From the NCBI GenBank assembly GCA_937891665.1, contig CALAGS010000110.1, positions 1 through 47,353 of the forward strand: DNA of 47,353 bases, given 5' to 3'. This stretch comes from an uncultured Burkholderiales bacterium (GTDB lineage: Bacteria; Pseudomonadota; Gammaproteobacteria; Burkholderiales; Burkholderiaceae_C). Shown one piece after another: positions 38,469 through 47,353 of this stretch. The position numbers and the translations under genes are program-made. The notes beneath the pieces are model-generated. The model saw only the letters and a program-made list of their open reading frames with translations, was not told the origin of the DNA and did no database searches. Within the stretch, counting starts at the first letter, position 1. Each line of letters opens with the position of its first letter.

Positions 38469-39281
38469 TTAAGGCGTTGCAGGTGATTGGTTCAAGTCCT
38501 TCAATCGCTCAGGGGTACCCACGTCCGTCCAAGCGCCTGTGTAAAGGCTGGCGCTCACCATGCCGCGGTCCATGGCCGCACGCAACAAAGGGGCCAAAGG
38601 TGCGGCTTTGCCTTGCGGGTTGCCCTCTGGCACGCCCGTCAATGCGGTGGCGAAGAACTCTTTTTTGTACAAGGCAAATGTGCTGAAAGTGAACAAAGTG
38701 GCCGTTTTGGGTAAGTTCAAAGCCAAGCCCTCAGAGGACAAGCCAAAATCTCCCTTTGGATTGTGCGCGGGATTGGGGACCATCCAAATGTGGGCCAATT
38801 TGTCACTGCGTACAAACTCTTTTGCAATGGCGGGAGCGAAATCAAATTGGGGCGCATAAATGTCGCCAGCCACCACCCAAAAAACGGGCGCCAAGAAGGG
38901 TAGCGCCCGCACGATGCCGCCAGCCGTTTCGAGGGCGTGGCCAAACTCTTTGCCTTCATGCGAGTAGCGCAAACGCACCCTGCCGCCATTCGGCAAATCG
39001 GGATTCAATCCAAAGTACGCCTCAATTTGAGGCCCTAGCCATGCGGTGTTGATCAATTGATCAGGGTGGCCAGCCTTGGCCAAAGCTTCCATGTGCCACT
39101 GCATCAATGGTTTTCCGTGCACCTCAAGCATGGGTTTGGGCGTGGTATCGGTTAAGGGGCGCATGCGCTCACCGCGACCGGCAGCCAAAACCATGGCGCT
39201 GGCCAAGCCCTCAGGCGAGGAGCCCAACCAGCGCTGGGGTGCATCGGTTTCTAAACTTGAATCCATGGTGTTCAAACGCAT
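38469..39281 (-). CDS. murU: N-acetylmuramate alpha-1-phosphate uridylyltransferase MurU
   Basis: MurU joins UTP to MurNAc-1-phosphate, giving UDP-MurNAc for peptidoglycan recycling downstream of AmgK. The 270-residue nucleotidyltransferase shows M-V-L-A-A-G-R-G-E-R-M near 30-40, T-P-K-P-M-L, and the metal-site V-V-A-G-D-I-Y. ATG 39281 is used; ATG 39266 is possible, and the roughly 29 residues before the core strand make the start uncertain. In Pseudomonas amgK and murU are adjacent; here they are separated by about ten kilobases. Confidence 0.88.
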   Translation of the reverse strand: MRLNTMDSSLETDAPQRWLGSSPEGLASAMVLAAGRGERMRPLTDTTPKPMLEVHGKPLMQWHMEALAKAGHPDQLINTAWLGPQIEAYFGLNPDLPNGGRVRLRYSHEGKEFGHALETAGGIVRALPFLAPVFWVVAGDIYAPQFDFAPAIAKEFVRSDKLAHIWMVPNPAHNPKGDFGLSSEGLALNLPKTATLFTFSTFALYKKEFFATALTGVPEGNPQGKAAPLAPLLRAAMDRGMVSASLYTGAWTDVGTPERLKDLNQSPATP

Positions 39282-39392
39282 CCCGCTATGTTGCCATGCT
39301 GTGCGGCTTGCGCAAGCTCATGGGCAGTAAAATATCGGGCTTAGTTGTCGATTTGTTTGTCAATTTCACCCGACCTTTTATTTGGAGCCCCC

Positions 39393-41435
39393 ATGGCAAT
39401 CACCCAACCCGCAGCTCAACAAATGGCCAATGCAATTCGTGCCTTGGCCATGGACGCTGTTCAACAAGCCAATTCGGGTCACCCAGGCGCGCCGATGGGC
39501 ATGGCCGACATGGCCGTGGCTTTGTGGGGCGAGCACTTGCAACACAACCCCAAAAACCCGCATTGGGCCAACCGCGATCGCTTTGTTTTGTCGAATGGCC
39601 ATGGCTCGATGATCATCTATGCATTGTTGCACCTCACAGGCTATCCATTGCCCATGACTGAGTTGAAAAACTTCCGCCAGCTGCACAGCAAAACCGCCGG
39701 TCACCCCGAAGTGGGCATCACTCCCGGTGTAGAAACCACCACAGGTCCTTTGGGACAAGGCATCACCAATGCGGTCGGCATGGCCTTGGCTGAAAAATTG
39801 TTGGCCACTGAATTCAACCAGCCAGGTCACAACATCGTTGACCACCACACCTATGTGTTCATGGGCGACGGTTGCTTGATGGAAGGCATCAGCCACGAAG
39901 CATGTGCTTTGGCTGGCGCTTGGAAGCTCAACAAGCTGATTGCCATGTACGACGACAACGGCATTTCCATTGACGGCCAAGTGGCCCCATGGTTCATTGA
40001 CAACACGCCTCAGCGTTTTGCCGCTTACGGTTGGAACGTGATCGATGCTGTTGATGGCCACAATGCTGCGGCTGTGTCCAAAGCCATTGCAGATGCCAAG
40101 AACAGCCCAGACAAACCCACACTCATTGTTTGCAAAACGGCTATCGGCAAAGGCAGCCCCAACCGTGCCAACACGTCCAAAGCACATGGCGAACCTTTGG
40201 GCGCCGAAGAAATCAAACTCACACGCGAAGCATTGGGTTGGACGCACGAGCCCTTCGTGATTCCAAAAGATGTTTACGCCAACTGGGATGCCAAGCAAAG
40301 TGGTGCTGCACGCGAAGCCGAGTGGAACAAAGCGTTTGCCGCCTACAAAGCAGCTCACCCCACCTTGGCCAAAGAATTTGTGCGCCGCATGAAAGGCGAG
40401 TTGCCCAAGAACTTTGCACAAACCGCGGTGGACGCCGTCATTGCTGCGCATACCAAAGCCGAAACAGTTGCAAGCCGCAAGGCCAGCCAATTGGCTTTGG
40501 AAGCCTTCACCGCGGCCCTGCCAGAAATGTTGGGCGGCTCTGCCGACCTCACCGGCTCTAACCTCACCAACACGTCTTCCACGCCCGCATTGCGCATCAA
40601 CTTGGCAGGCGATGTGGTGAAGAACGACAAAGGCCAAATAGGCCGTCACATCAACTACGGTGTGCGCGAATTTGGCATGGCGGCCATCATGAATGGTGTC
40701 ACTTTGCACGGCGGCTTCATCCCTTACGGCGGCACCTTTCTCACCTTCAGCGATTACTCGCGCAATGCCATCCGCATGGCAGCGCTCATGAAGCAACGCG
40801 TGATTCATGTGTTCACCCACGACTCTATTGGTTTGGGTGAAGACGGCCCTACTCACCAGTCTGTTGAACACGCCGCCAGCTTGCGTTTGATTCCTGGCCT
40901 CGATGTCTGGCGTCCTGCAGATACGGCAGAAACCACTGTGGCATGGGCCGTGGCTTTGGAAAACAAAGACCGCCCCACGGCCTTGTTGTTGTCACGTCAA
41001 AACTTGCCTTACGCTCCCAAGTCAGATTTGGGCGAGATCAGCCGCGGTGCTTATGTATTGGCTGAGCCTTCACGCGTGGGCATTAAGAAGACCAAGGCCG
41101 TCATCATTGCCACAGGCTCTGAAGTTCAGTTGGCTTTGAAAGCACAAGAGTTGTTGGCCGCGAAGAACATTGGTGTGCGTGTGGTGTCCATGCCCAGCAC
41201 CACCACCTTTGACCGTCAGACCAGCAGCTACAAATCTGAGGTGTTGCCAGCTGGCTTGCCCCGTGTGGCCGTTGAAATGGGCAGCACCGATGGCTGGTGG
41301 AAATATGGCGTGGCAGCGGTGGTCGGTATCGACACCTATGGCGAGTCTGCACCCGCACCCGTGCTCTTCAAACACTTTGGCTTCACGGCAGAGAACGTGG
41401 CCGAGACCGTGCAAGCGGCTTTGCAGAAGAAATAA
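39393..41435 (+). CDS. tkt: Transketolase
   Basis: Transketolase moves two-carbon ketol units between sugar phosphates in the pentose-phosphate (and Calvin) cycles, using thiamine diphosphate. The 680-residue protein shows S-G-H-P-G-A-P-M-G near 27, the ThDP motif G-D-G-C-L-M-E-G near 157, and the pyrimidine-domain [19 protein letters not shown] 39393 has GGAG just upstream; the frame extends to 39345. It is divergent from murU and 54 bases upstream of gap. Confidence 0.97.
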   Translation: MAITQPAAQQMANAIRALAMDAVQQANSGHPGAPMGMADMAVALWGEHLQHNPKNPHWANRDRFVLSNGHGSMIIYALLHLTGYPLPMTELKNFRQLHSKTAGHPEVGITPGVETTTGPLGQGITNAVGMALAEKLLATEFNQPGHNIVDHHTYVFMGDGCLMEGISHEACALAGAWKLNKLIAMYDDNGISIDGQVAPWFIDNTPQRFAAYGWNVIDAVDGHNAAAVSKAIADAKNSPDKPTLIVCKTAIGKGSPNRANTSKAHGEPLGAEEIKLTREALGWTHEPFVIPKDVYANWDAKQSGAAREAEWNKAFAAYKAAHPTLAKEFVRRMKGELPKNFAQTAVDAVIAAHTKAETVASRKASQLALEAFTAALPEMLGGSADLTGSNLTNTSSTPALRINLAGDVVKNDKGQIGRHINYGVREFGMAAIMNGVTLHGGFIPYGGTFLTFSDYSRNAIRMAALMKQRVIHVFTHDSIGLGEDGPTHQSVEHAASLRLIPGLDVWRPADTAETTVAWAVALENKDRPTALLLSRQNLPYAPKSDLGEISRGAYVLAEPSRVGIKKTKAVIIATGSEVQLALKAQELLAAKNIGVRVVSMPSTTTFDRQTSSYKSEVLPAGLPRVAVEMGSTDGWWKYGVAAVVGIDTYGESAPAPVLFKHFGFTAENVAETVQAALQKK

Positions 41436-41486
41436 ATCTTCGCGCTGCACTTGAAACAAATTCAAAATTAACTTTAAAGGAAATAG

Positions 41487-42488
<1,002 letters not shown>

Positions 42489-42508
42489 TGACGCTTTTTT
42501 TCTGAAGC

Positions 42509-42542
42509 AAAGGCCCGGTGGTTTTCACTGGGCCTTTTTTTT
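42509..42542 (+). terminator. Intrinsic terminator after gap
   Basis: AAAGGCCC-G-GTG and CAC-T-GGGCCTTT pair around a short loop, followed by a run of T, about 20 bases after the gap stop. The TGA of the convergent ATPase gene lies inside the stem region (stop at 42525), so the same DNA serves both as terminator and as the 3' coding end of the neighbour. Confidence 0.85.
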
Positions 42543-43694
42543 GAGGTCTTGCATTCGCTTTGCAATGTCCATGACACCAATCACACTGACACCCTCTTCA
42601 ACGGGCCAACCAGAGTCAACCGGCGCCACGATGAACGCCTCATCAACCCCGACATCCTCACACGCCTGCCAAAAACCTTTGGAGACTTTGGGCGCACTTG
42701 AGAACTTGATTTCAAAACCAATTTTTTTTCGGCCCAGCTCCACCACCACATCGAGTTCTGCGCCGGCTGCTGTTCTATAAAAAGACATGCTGGCACTTGA
42801 TGGCAAGTGTGCTGATATCTGCTCAATCACAAACCCTTCCCAAGACGCGCCTGTGCTTGGGTGTCCTAGCAAATCGTTGACTTCTTGGATGCCCAGCAAG
42901 CTGTGCAACAAGCCACTGTCCCGCACATAAACTTTAGGCGATTTAACAAGCCGTTTGCCGAGATTCACAAAGTAGGGCTCTAGTTTTCGAACCATCAAGG
43001 TGTCGCAAAGATGATCTAAATATCGACCGGTAGATGAGGCTGAAATACCCAAGGATGCCGCTACCGCGGATGCGTTGAACATCTGACCATGCAAATGGGC
43101 GACCATGCGCCAAAAACGGTGCATCAAATGTGGCGATACATTGATGCCAAGCGCTGGCAAGTCTGAATTTAAAAAATGACGAATTAAAGCTTGGCGCCAA
43201 TCCCAAGATGCTTCGCTCGTTTTCGCTTGATAGCTGTTTGGAAACCCGCCTCTCAGCCAAAGTGTCTGGGTATCCTCAAACTTTTCAAATACCTCACTCA
43301 GTACAAGTGGCGACATGTCGACCAATGACAAGCGGCCGGCCAAAGATTGCGACTGCTTCAACAACTTAAATGAAGCTGATCCCAACAACAAGAAGCGTCC
43401 TGGGCGACGGTCCGCGTCGATTTCGCCTCTCAATTCATTCAAAAGTTCAGGCTGATTTTGAATTTCATCCAAAACCACCAAACGATCACGGTTCGCCTTA
43501 AAAAACAAAGACGGGTTGCCCAACTGCGCCATGGCTTGCGCAGTGTCCAAGTCTAAATAAACGGCTTTTTGAAAGTCTACAGCCAAGTCCTTGGCCAAAG
43601 TTGTCTTGCCCACCTGGCGAGGTCCCAGAATGCCAACAGCCGGACTCCATAGAAGCTGTTCAGCAATTTTGGCGCGGGTTATTCTTTCAAACAT
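42525..43694 (-). CDS. AAA_14/DUF4143 ATPase
   Basis: The 389-residue protein has an N-terminal P-loop ATPase with G-P-R-Q-V-G-K-T-T near 24-32 and Walker B V-V-L-D-E-I-Q near 73, followed by the winged-helix/DUF4143 region. Its C-terminal strand pattern, A-E-L-D-V-V-V-E-L with F-E-I-K-F, resembles a PD-(D/E)XK nuclease core. Members of this family are widespread, patchily distributed and of unknown function. Base use looks more A/T-rich than its neighbours, hinting at acquisition. It sits between gap and topB, its start codon lies in a 41-bp palindrome and its stop in the gap terminator. Confidence 0.9.
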   Translation of the reverse strand: MFERITRAKIAEQLLWSPAVGILGPRQVGKTTLAKDLAVDFQKAVYLDLDTAQAMAQLGNPSLFFKANRDRLVVLDEIQNQPELLNELRGEIDADRRPGRFLLLGSASFKLLKQSQSLAGRLSLVDMSPLVLSEVFEKFEDTQTLWLRGGFPNSYQAKTSEASWDWRQALIRHFLNSDLPALGINVSPHLMHRFWRMVAHLHGQMFNASAVAASLGISASSTGRYLDHLCDTLMVRKLEPYFVNLGKRLVKSPKVYVRDSGLLHSLLGIQEVNDLLGHPSTGASWEGFVIEQISAHLPSSASMSFYRTAAGAELDVVVELGRKKIGFEIKFSSAPKVSKGFWQACEDVGVDEAFIVAPVDSGWPVEEGVSVIGVMDIAKRMQDLKKKAQ

Positions 43695-43733
43695 CCTTGC
43701 ATTTTAGTCACGTCGTGACGAATATGCAAGGAT
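43693..43733. repeat. 41-bp near-perfect palindrome at the ATPase gene start
   Basis: Outer arms ATCCTTGCAT (43693-43702) and ATGCAAGGAT (43724-43733) and inner arms GTCACG (43707-43712) and CGTGAC (43714-43719) share one centre at 43713. Eighteen of twenty base pairs match. It fills nearly the whole 47-base topB-ATPase gap and overlaps the ATPase start codon. As RNA it would bury the ribosome-binding region; as DNA it could be a dimeric-regulator or recombination site. Confidence 0.75.
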
Positions 43734-43741
43734 AAATTATG

Positions 43742-46708
43742 TCAAGACAAGTGTTTGCCAATCAAACCAGCCAATTCAAACATCGTGATTTGATCTTTGC
43801 CAAACACGGGTTTAAGTTTGGCATCGGCGTTGATGGCGCGTTTGTTCGTGGGGTCTTGCAGGCCTTGCGCCTTGATGTAGTCCCACAACTTTTTCACCAC
43901 TTCTGTGCGTGCCACTTTGTCGGTGCCAATGACGGCGGCCAAATCTGCACTGGGCGTGAGGTTGCCCACAGCCGCTTTGCGCGGTGTTTTAGCAGCTGCG
44001 GTTTTCTTAGCCGCGGCTTTTTTGGCAGGGGCTTTGGTTTTCGCGGCGGCCTTGCCCGTGGTTTTTCCCGCAGCCGTTTTAGCGCCAGCTGCATATTTCG
44101 CAGGCGTCTTGCGCGGTGGGAACTTGCTGGTGCGGGGTTCAAACTCAAACACCACTTTGTCTTCTTCAGCATTCCATGACAAGAAGGCTTTGAAAGCGCG
44201 GCGTGTGCGATTGCTGACAAACTTTTCTAACAAGTCTGTTTTGCCTGCGCTCAGCAGCTTGGCAATTTGCTCGCGTTCCACCACTTGTTGCAACACAATT
44301 TTGCCGCTCTTGAAATTACACGTGGGGGTGGGTTGCGCTTCAGTGGGCACCGATTTTTCACACACGTAATTGCTGCCGTGCTCGTGCACAGCGCCGCCGC
44401 ATTTGGGACAAGCACCTAAAGAATCGCTACCGGTGAAGTCAACAATCTCACCGGTCTCTTCACTGTTTTTGTCGTTGCCAAAGTCAAATTCGAGCTTCCA
44501 GTTTTTCTCTTCTTCGTTGTACTTCAACGCAATTTCAGAAGTGAATGGCCAACCTGCTTTGGAACGGAAACCTTCCAGCGGCCCAATCTTCTTGTCGCGC
44601 AGGAATTGCTCCACTTCGGCTTGCTCGAAGGTGCGGCCCGCAGGTGTTTTGCCAAACGAAAAGCCACAGCCGGCTGCAGCGGTGTCATCGCTTGCAGCGT
44701 CTTTGCCCACACAAGCGTATCGGCGATAGTTCTCTTTCACAATGCCGCCGCAAGTGGGGCAGGGTGTGCTCAAGGTGGCGTAGTCACCGGGTATGGTGTC
44801 GCGGTCGTACTCTTTGGCCTTCTTGACGATGTGCTCGGTCATGTTGGCGATTTGTTGCATGAAGTCTTCGCGGCTGAGTTTGCCTTGCTCCATTTGCGAC
44901 AGCTTGTATTCCCACTCCCCCGTGAGCTCGGGCTTGGACAACTCTTCCACGCCCAGGCCACGCAACAAGGTCATCAACTGGAACGCTTTGGCGGTTGGAA
45001 TCATTTCGCGGCCATCGCGCAAAATGTATTTCTCATTGATTAAGCCCTCAATGATGGCCGCACGTGTAGCAGGTGTACCCAAACCTTTTTCTTGCATGGC
45101 CTCGCGCAACTCGTCGTCGTCGACCATCTTGCCTGCGCCTTCCATGGCACCCAGCAAGGTGGCTTCTGAATAGCGGGCAGGCGGACGTGTTTTGAGGGGC
45201 TTGCTTTCAACTGAGCCCACACCCACTTGCTCACCTGGCGCTACGGCCACCAAGTTTTGTCCTTTGTCACCTTCTTTGGCATCGTCCACCTCGTCGGCCG
45301 CTTCTTTGCCGTAAATGGCCAACCAACCGGGCTTGACCAAAACTTTGCCCTCGGTTTTGAAGCTGTGTCCTGCTGCCGTGCTGATACGCGTGGTCACCAT
45401 GTACTCGGCACTGGGGAAAAACACCGCCATAAAGCGACGCACCACCAGGTCATACAACTTTTGCTCCGCATCAGACAAGCCAGAAGGGGCCTGCAAGGTG
45501 GGAATGATCGCAAAGTGATCGCTGACCTTGGCATTGTCAAAAATGCGCTTAGAGGGCTTGATATAGCCGTTGTTGAGCGCCGTGAGGGCATGGGGTGCCA
45601 AATGCTTCATGCCACTGTCGGCCAACATGTTGAAGGTGTCCTTGGCCACCGGCAAGTAGTCTTCAGGCAATGCACGTGAATCGGTACGCGGGTAGGTGAG
45701 GGCCTTGTGGCGCTCGTACAAAGACTGCGCCAGCGACAAGGTGGTTTTGGCAGAGAAGCCGAACTTGCCGTTGGCTTCGCGCTGCAAAGAGGTCAAGTCA
45801 AACAACTGGGGGCTGGCCTGAGAGGTGGGCTTGGCCTCTTCTGTGACGCTGGCTTTGGCGCCTTTGACGGCCTGCACAATGGCTTGCGCCTCTGCCGCAG
45901 TCCACACACGATCGGCCTTTTTCTCTGCGTCCTCGGCATCTTTTTTCCATGCGGTGTTGAACCACTTACCTGGGTAGGTGCCTGCGGCGGCATCGAACTG
46001 CGCATGCACCTCCCAATAATCGCGGCTAATGAACTGGCGAATTTGCTCTTCGCGCACCACCACCACTGCCAAGGTGGGCGTTTGTACGCGGCCCACCGTG
46101 GTTAAAAAGAAGCCGCCATCGCGCGAATTGAAAGCGGTCATGGCACGGGTGCCATTGATGCCCACCAGCCAATCGGCCTCAGAACGGCTGCGCGCCGCAT
46201 CGGCCAAGCCTTGCATTTGTTGGTTAGAGCGCAGCTTATCAAAACCGTCGCGAATGGCTTGCGGCGTCATGCTTTGCAACCAGAGGCGCTGAACGGGCTT
46301 GCCCAAAGGAATGGTCTGCCCCGCCTTTTGCGTGCCGGCATATTGTTCAATTAACCGAAAGATGAGCTCGCCCTCACGCCCCGCATCGCAGGCGTTGATC
46401 AAGGCGTTCACGTCTTTGCGCTTGGCTTGCTTCACCACCGCGTTCAGGCGCGTTTTGGTTTTGTCGACCGGCTTTAAGTCGAAGTAGGGCGGAATGACGG
46501 GCAAATGGGCAAAGCTCCACTTGCCGCGTTTCACGTCAAATTTCTCCGGGGCCTGGATTTCCACCAAGTGGCCCACGGCGCTGGTGACCACATAGGTTTC
46601 ACTCTCAAAGTGGTCCTCGTGTTTCTCAAATTTACCTGCGATCGGCGTTAATGCGCGAACGATATCTTGAGCCACTGAAGGCTTCTCTGCAATTACCAAT
46701 GTTTTCAT
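43742..46708 (-). CDS. topB: DNA topoisomerase III with C-terminal SWIB domain
   Basis: TopB is a type IA topoisomerase that decatenates and relaxes DNA through a single-strand break. The 988-residue protein has a TOPRIM domain (L-V-I-A-E-K-P-S near 3, D-A-G-R-E-G-E-L), the active-site Y-P-R-T-D-S-R, two zinc-ribbon regions (C-P-T-C near 650, C-P-K-C near 767), a lysine/alanine-rich histone H1-like linker (about 866-914) and a SWIB/MDM2-type domain (about 917-988). E. coli TopB is 653 residues and has no SWIB. ATG 46708 is the family start; the longer frame runs into a repeat tract. Confidence 0.95.
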   Translation of the reverse strand: MKTLVIAEKPSVAQDIVRALTPIAGKFEKHEDHFESETYVVTSAVGHLVEIQAPEKFDVKRGKWSFAHLPVIPPYFDLKPVDKTKTRLNAVVKQAKRKDVNALINACDAGREGELIFRLIEQYAGTQKAGQTIPLGKPVQRLWLQSMTPQAIRDGFDKLRSNQQMQGLADAARSRSEADWLVGINGTRAMTAFNSRDGGFFLTTVGRVQTPTLAVVVVREEQIRQFISRDYWEVHAQFDAAAGTYPGKWFNTAWKKDAEDAEKKADRVWTAAEAQAIVQAVKGAKASVTEEAKPTSQASPQLFDLTSLQREANGKFGFSAKTTLSLAQSLYERHKALTYPRTDSRALPEDYLPVAKDTFNMLADSGMKHLAPHALTALNNGYIKPSKRIFDNAKVSDHFAIIPTLQAPSGLSDAEQKLYDLVVRRFMAVFFPSAEYMVTTRISTAAGHSFKTEGKVLVKPGWLAIYGKEAADEVDDAKEGDKGQNLVAVAPGEQVGVGSVESKPLKTRPPARYSEATLLGAMEGAGKMVDDDELREAMQEKGLGTPATRAAIIEGLINEKYILRDGREMIPTAKAFQLMTLLRGLGVEELSKPELTGEWEYKLSQMEQGKLSREDFMQQIANMTEHIVKKAKEYDRDTIPGDYATLSTPCPTCGGIVKENYRRYACVGKDAASDDTAAAGCGFSFGKTPAGRTFEQAEVEQFLRDKKIGPLEGFRSKAGWPFTSEIALKYNEEEKNWKLEFDFGNDKNSEETGEIVDFTGSDSLGACPKCGGAVHEHGSNYVCEKSVPTEAQPTPTCNFKSGKIVLQQVVEREQIAKLLSAGKTDLLEKFVSNRTRRAFKAFLSWNAEEDKVVFEFEPRTSKFPPRKTPAKYAAGAKTAAGKTTGKAAAKTKAPAKKAAAKKTAAAKTPRKAAVGNLTPSADLAAVIGTDKVARTEVVKKLWDYIKAQGLQDPTNKRAINADAKLKPVFGKDQITMFELAGLIGKHLS

Positions 46709-46725
46709 CTCATACAATCCGGTCT

Positions 46726-46776
46726 CGCGTGCGCGCATGCGCACGTGTACACACACGGGCACGCGCACACGCGCGC
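46726..46776. repeat. Alternating purine-pyrimidine tract (potential Z-DNA)
   Basis: Bases 46726-46757 alternate pyrimidine-purine without a break (32 bases of CG, TG, CA steps), and 46759-46776 continue for 18 more after a single phase break. This fills the divergent promoter region of topB and the SET gene. Such GC/GT alternation is the classic Z-DNA-forming sequence under negative supercoiling. Confidence 0.8.
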
Positions 46777-46810
46777 CCACATGTTTTCACAATAACAAAT
46801 TTTTCACGCC

Positions 46811-47353
46811 GTGGTCAAAAAAACTCATCTGTCGACAAAATCAAGTTTGAAGCCCGCTGCCAAGGTCAAGTCATTGACCTCTCCTGCGGCAGGCCGTCGG
46901 GTGCAGGTGCGTCGCTCTGGTGTGCACGGCAAAGGTGTATTTGCACTCATCGACATTGCAGAAGGCGAGACCTTGTATGAGTATGTGGGCGAGATCATCA
47001 GCTGGGATGAAGCGCAAGACCGCCACCCACACGACCCCGCAGACCCCAACCACACCTTCTATTTCCATGTGAACGAAGACAGGGTCATTGACGCTTTGCA
47101 CGGCGGCAACTCCTCGAGGTGGATCAATCACAGCTGCAACCCCAACTGCGAAGCCGATGAAGAAAATGACCGCATCTACATCAAGGCCCTGCGCAACATC
47201 AAGGCGGGTGAAGAGCTCAATTACGACTATGGCTTGATCATTGACGAGCCCTACACCCCTCAACTGAAGGCGGAATACCCCTGCTGGTGTGGCAGTGCCA
47301 ATTGCCGCAAAACTTTGCTGGCCCCCAAACGCAGACCCGCCACACCCAAGATT
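46811..47353 (+). CDS. SET-domain protein (lysine methyltransferase family), partial
   Basis: The frame from GTG 46811 is open to the window end (181 codons visible). After a basic lead (V-K-K-T-H ... K-V-K-S), it carries a full SET domain: G-V-H-G-K-G-V-F-A near 41, N-H-S-C-N-P-N-C near 111, E-E-L-N-Y-D-Y-G near 140, then a post-SET Cys cluster C-W-C-G-S-A-N-C-R. These are the SAM- and substrate-binding motifs of eukaryotic-type lysine methyltransferases. An in-frame TAA at 46793 supports the GTG start. The target is unknown. It is divergent from topB. Confidence 0.88.
   Translation, partial: MVKKTHLSTKSSLKPAAKVKSLTSPAAGRRVQVRRSGVHGKGVFALIDIAEGETLYEYVGEIISWDEAQDRHPHDPADPNHTFYFHVNEDRVIDALHGGNSSRWINHSCNPNCEADEENDRIYIKALRNIKAGEELNYDYGLIIDEPYTPQLKAEYPCWCGSANCRKTLLAPKRRPATPKI

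Noticed and set aside
39378..40871. 497-codon open frame antisense to transketolase
   Set aside because: It mirrors tkt exactly, its translation is rich in His/Cys/Val typical of antisense frames, and it matches no family; the sense frame is an unambiguous transketolase.

Overview
The window is chromosomal DNA from a betaproteobacterium, most likely a member of the Comamonadaceae (Limnohabitans/Rhodoferax-like). That placement is an inference from protein character (E. coli-type GyrB with the TOPRIM insertion, MetX-MetW pair, topoisomerase III with SWIB tail, AmgK/MurU) and from gene order; no 16S gene is present. Coding density is very high and no gap between genes exceeds about 230 bases. 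No tRNA, rRNA, CRISPR array, insertion sequence or prophage was seen.

Replication-origin block (1-11.6 kb): gyrB, dnaN and dnaA read leftward; rpmH, rnpA, yidD, yidC, mnmE and an ABC exporter read rightward. The dnaA-rpmH gap carries a perfect DnaA box and is the likely origin region. Envelope/KDO block (11.7-14.7 kb): apt on the minus strand, then kdsD-kdsC-lptC, closed by a strong bidirectional terminator instead of continuing into lptA-lptB. Next come a glycine-rich RRM protein, an ammonium transporter with a convincing sigma-54 promoter, a UPF0016 (manganese-exporter type) protein and the methionine genes metX-metW (14.7-19.2 kb).

Catabolic block (19.2-25.6 kb): a quinone oxidoreductase, then ltnD-otnK-otnC-otnI, a complete route from L-threonate to dihydroxyacetone phosphate, followed by an M20 metallopeptidase. 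Outer-membrane block (25.6-33.3 kb): leftward amgK-rsmE-MFS and rightward lptD-surA-rsmA. The minus strand then carries a secreted RNase Sa-like ribonuclease with a barstar-domain gene, the fused malic enzyme maeB, pepP and murU (33.3-39.3 kb). murU is the partner of amgK but lies about 10 kb away.

Right end (39.4-47.35 kb): tkt and gap on the plus strand, then on the minus strand an AAA_14/DUF4143 ATPase and a 988-residue topoisomerase III ending in a lysine/alanine-rich linker and a SWIB domain. A divergent SET-domain protein runs off the window edge. The topB-SET gap is an almost uninterrupted alternating purine-pyrimidine tract (potential Z-DNA). A 41-bp near-perfect palindrome overlaps the start codon of the ATPase gene. 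The RNase/barstar pair, the SWIB/SET neighbourhood with its Z-DNA tract, and the 41-bp palindrome are the most unusual items.
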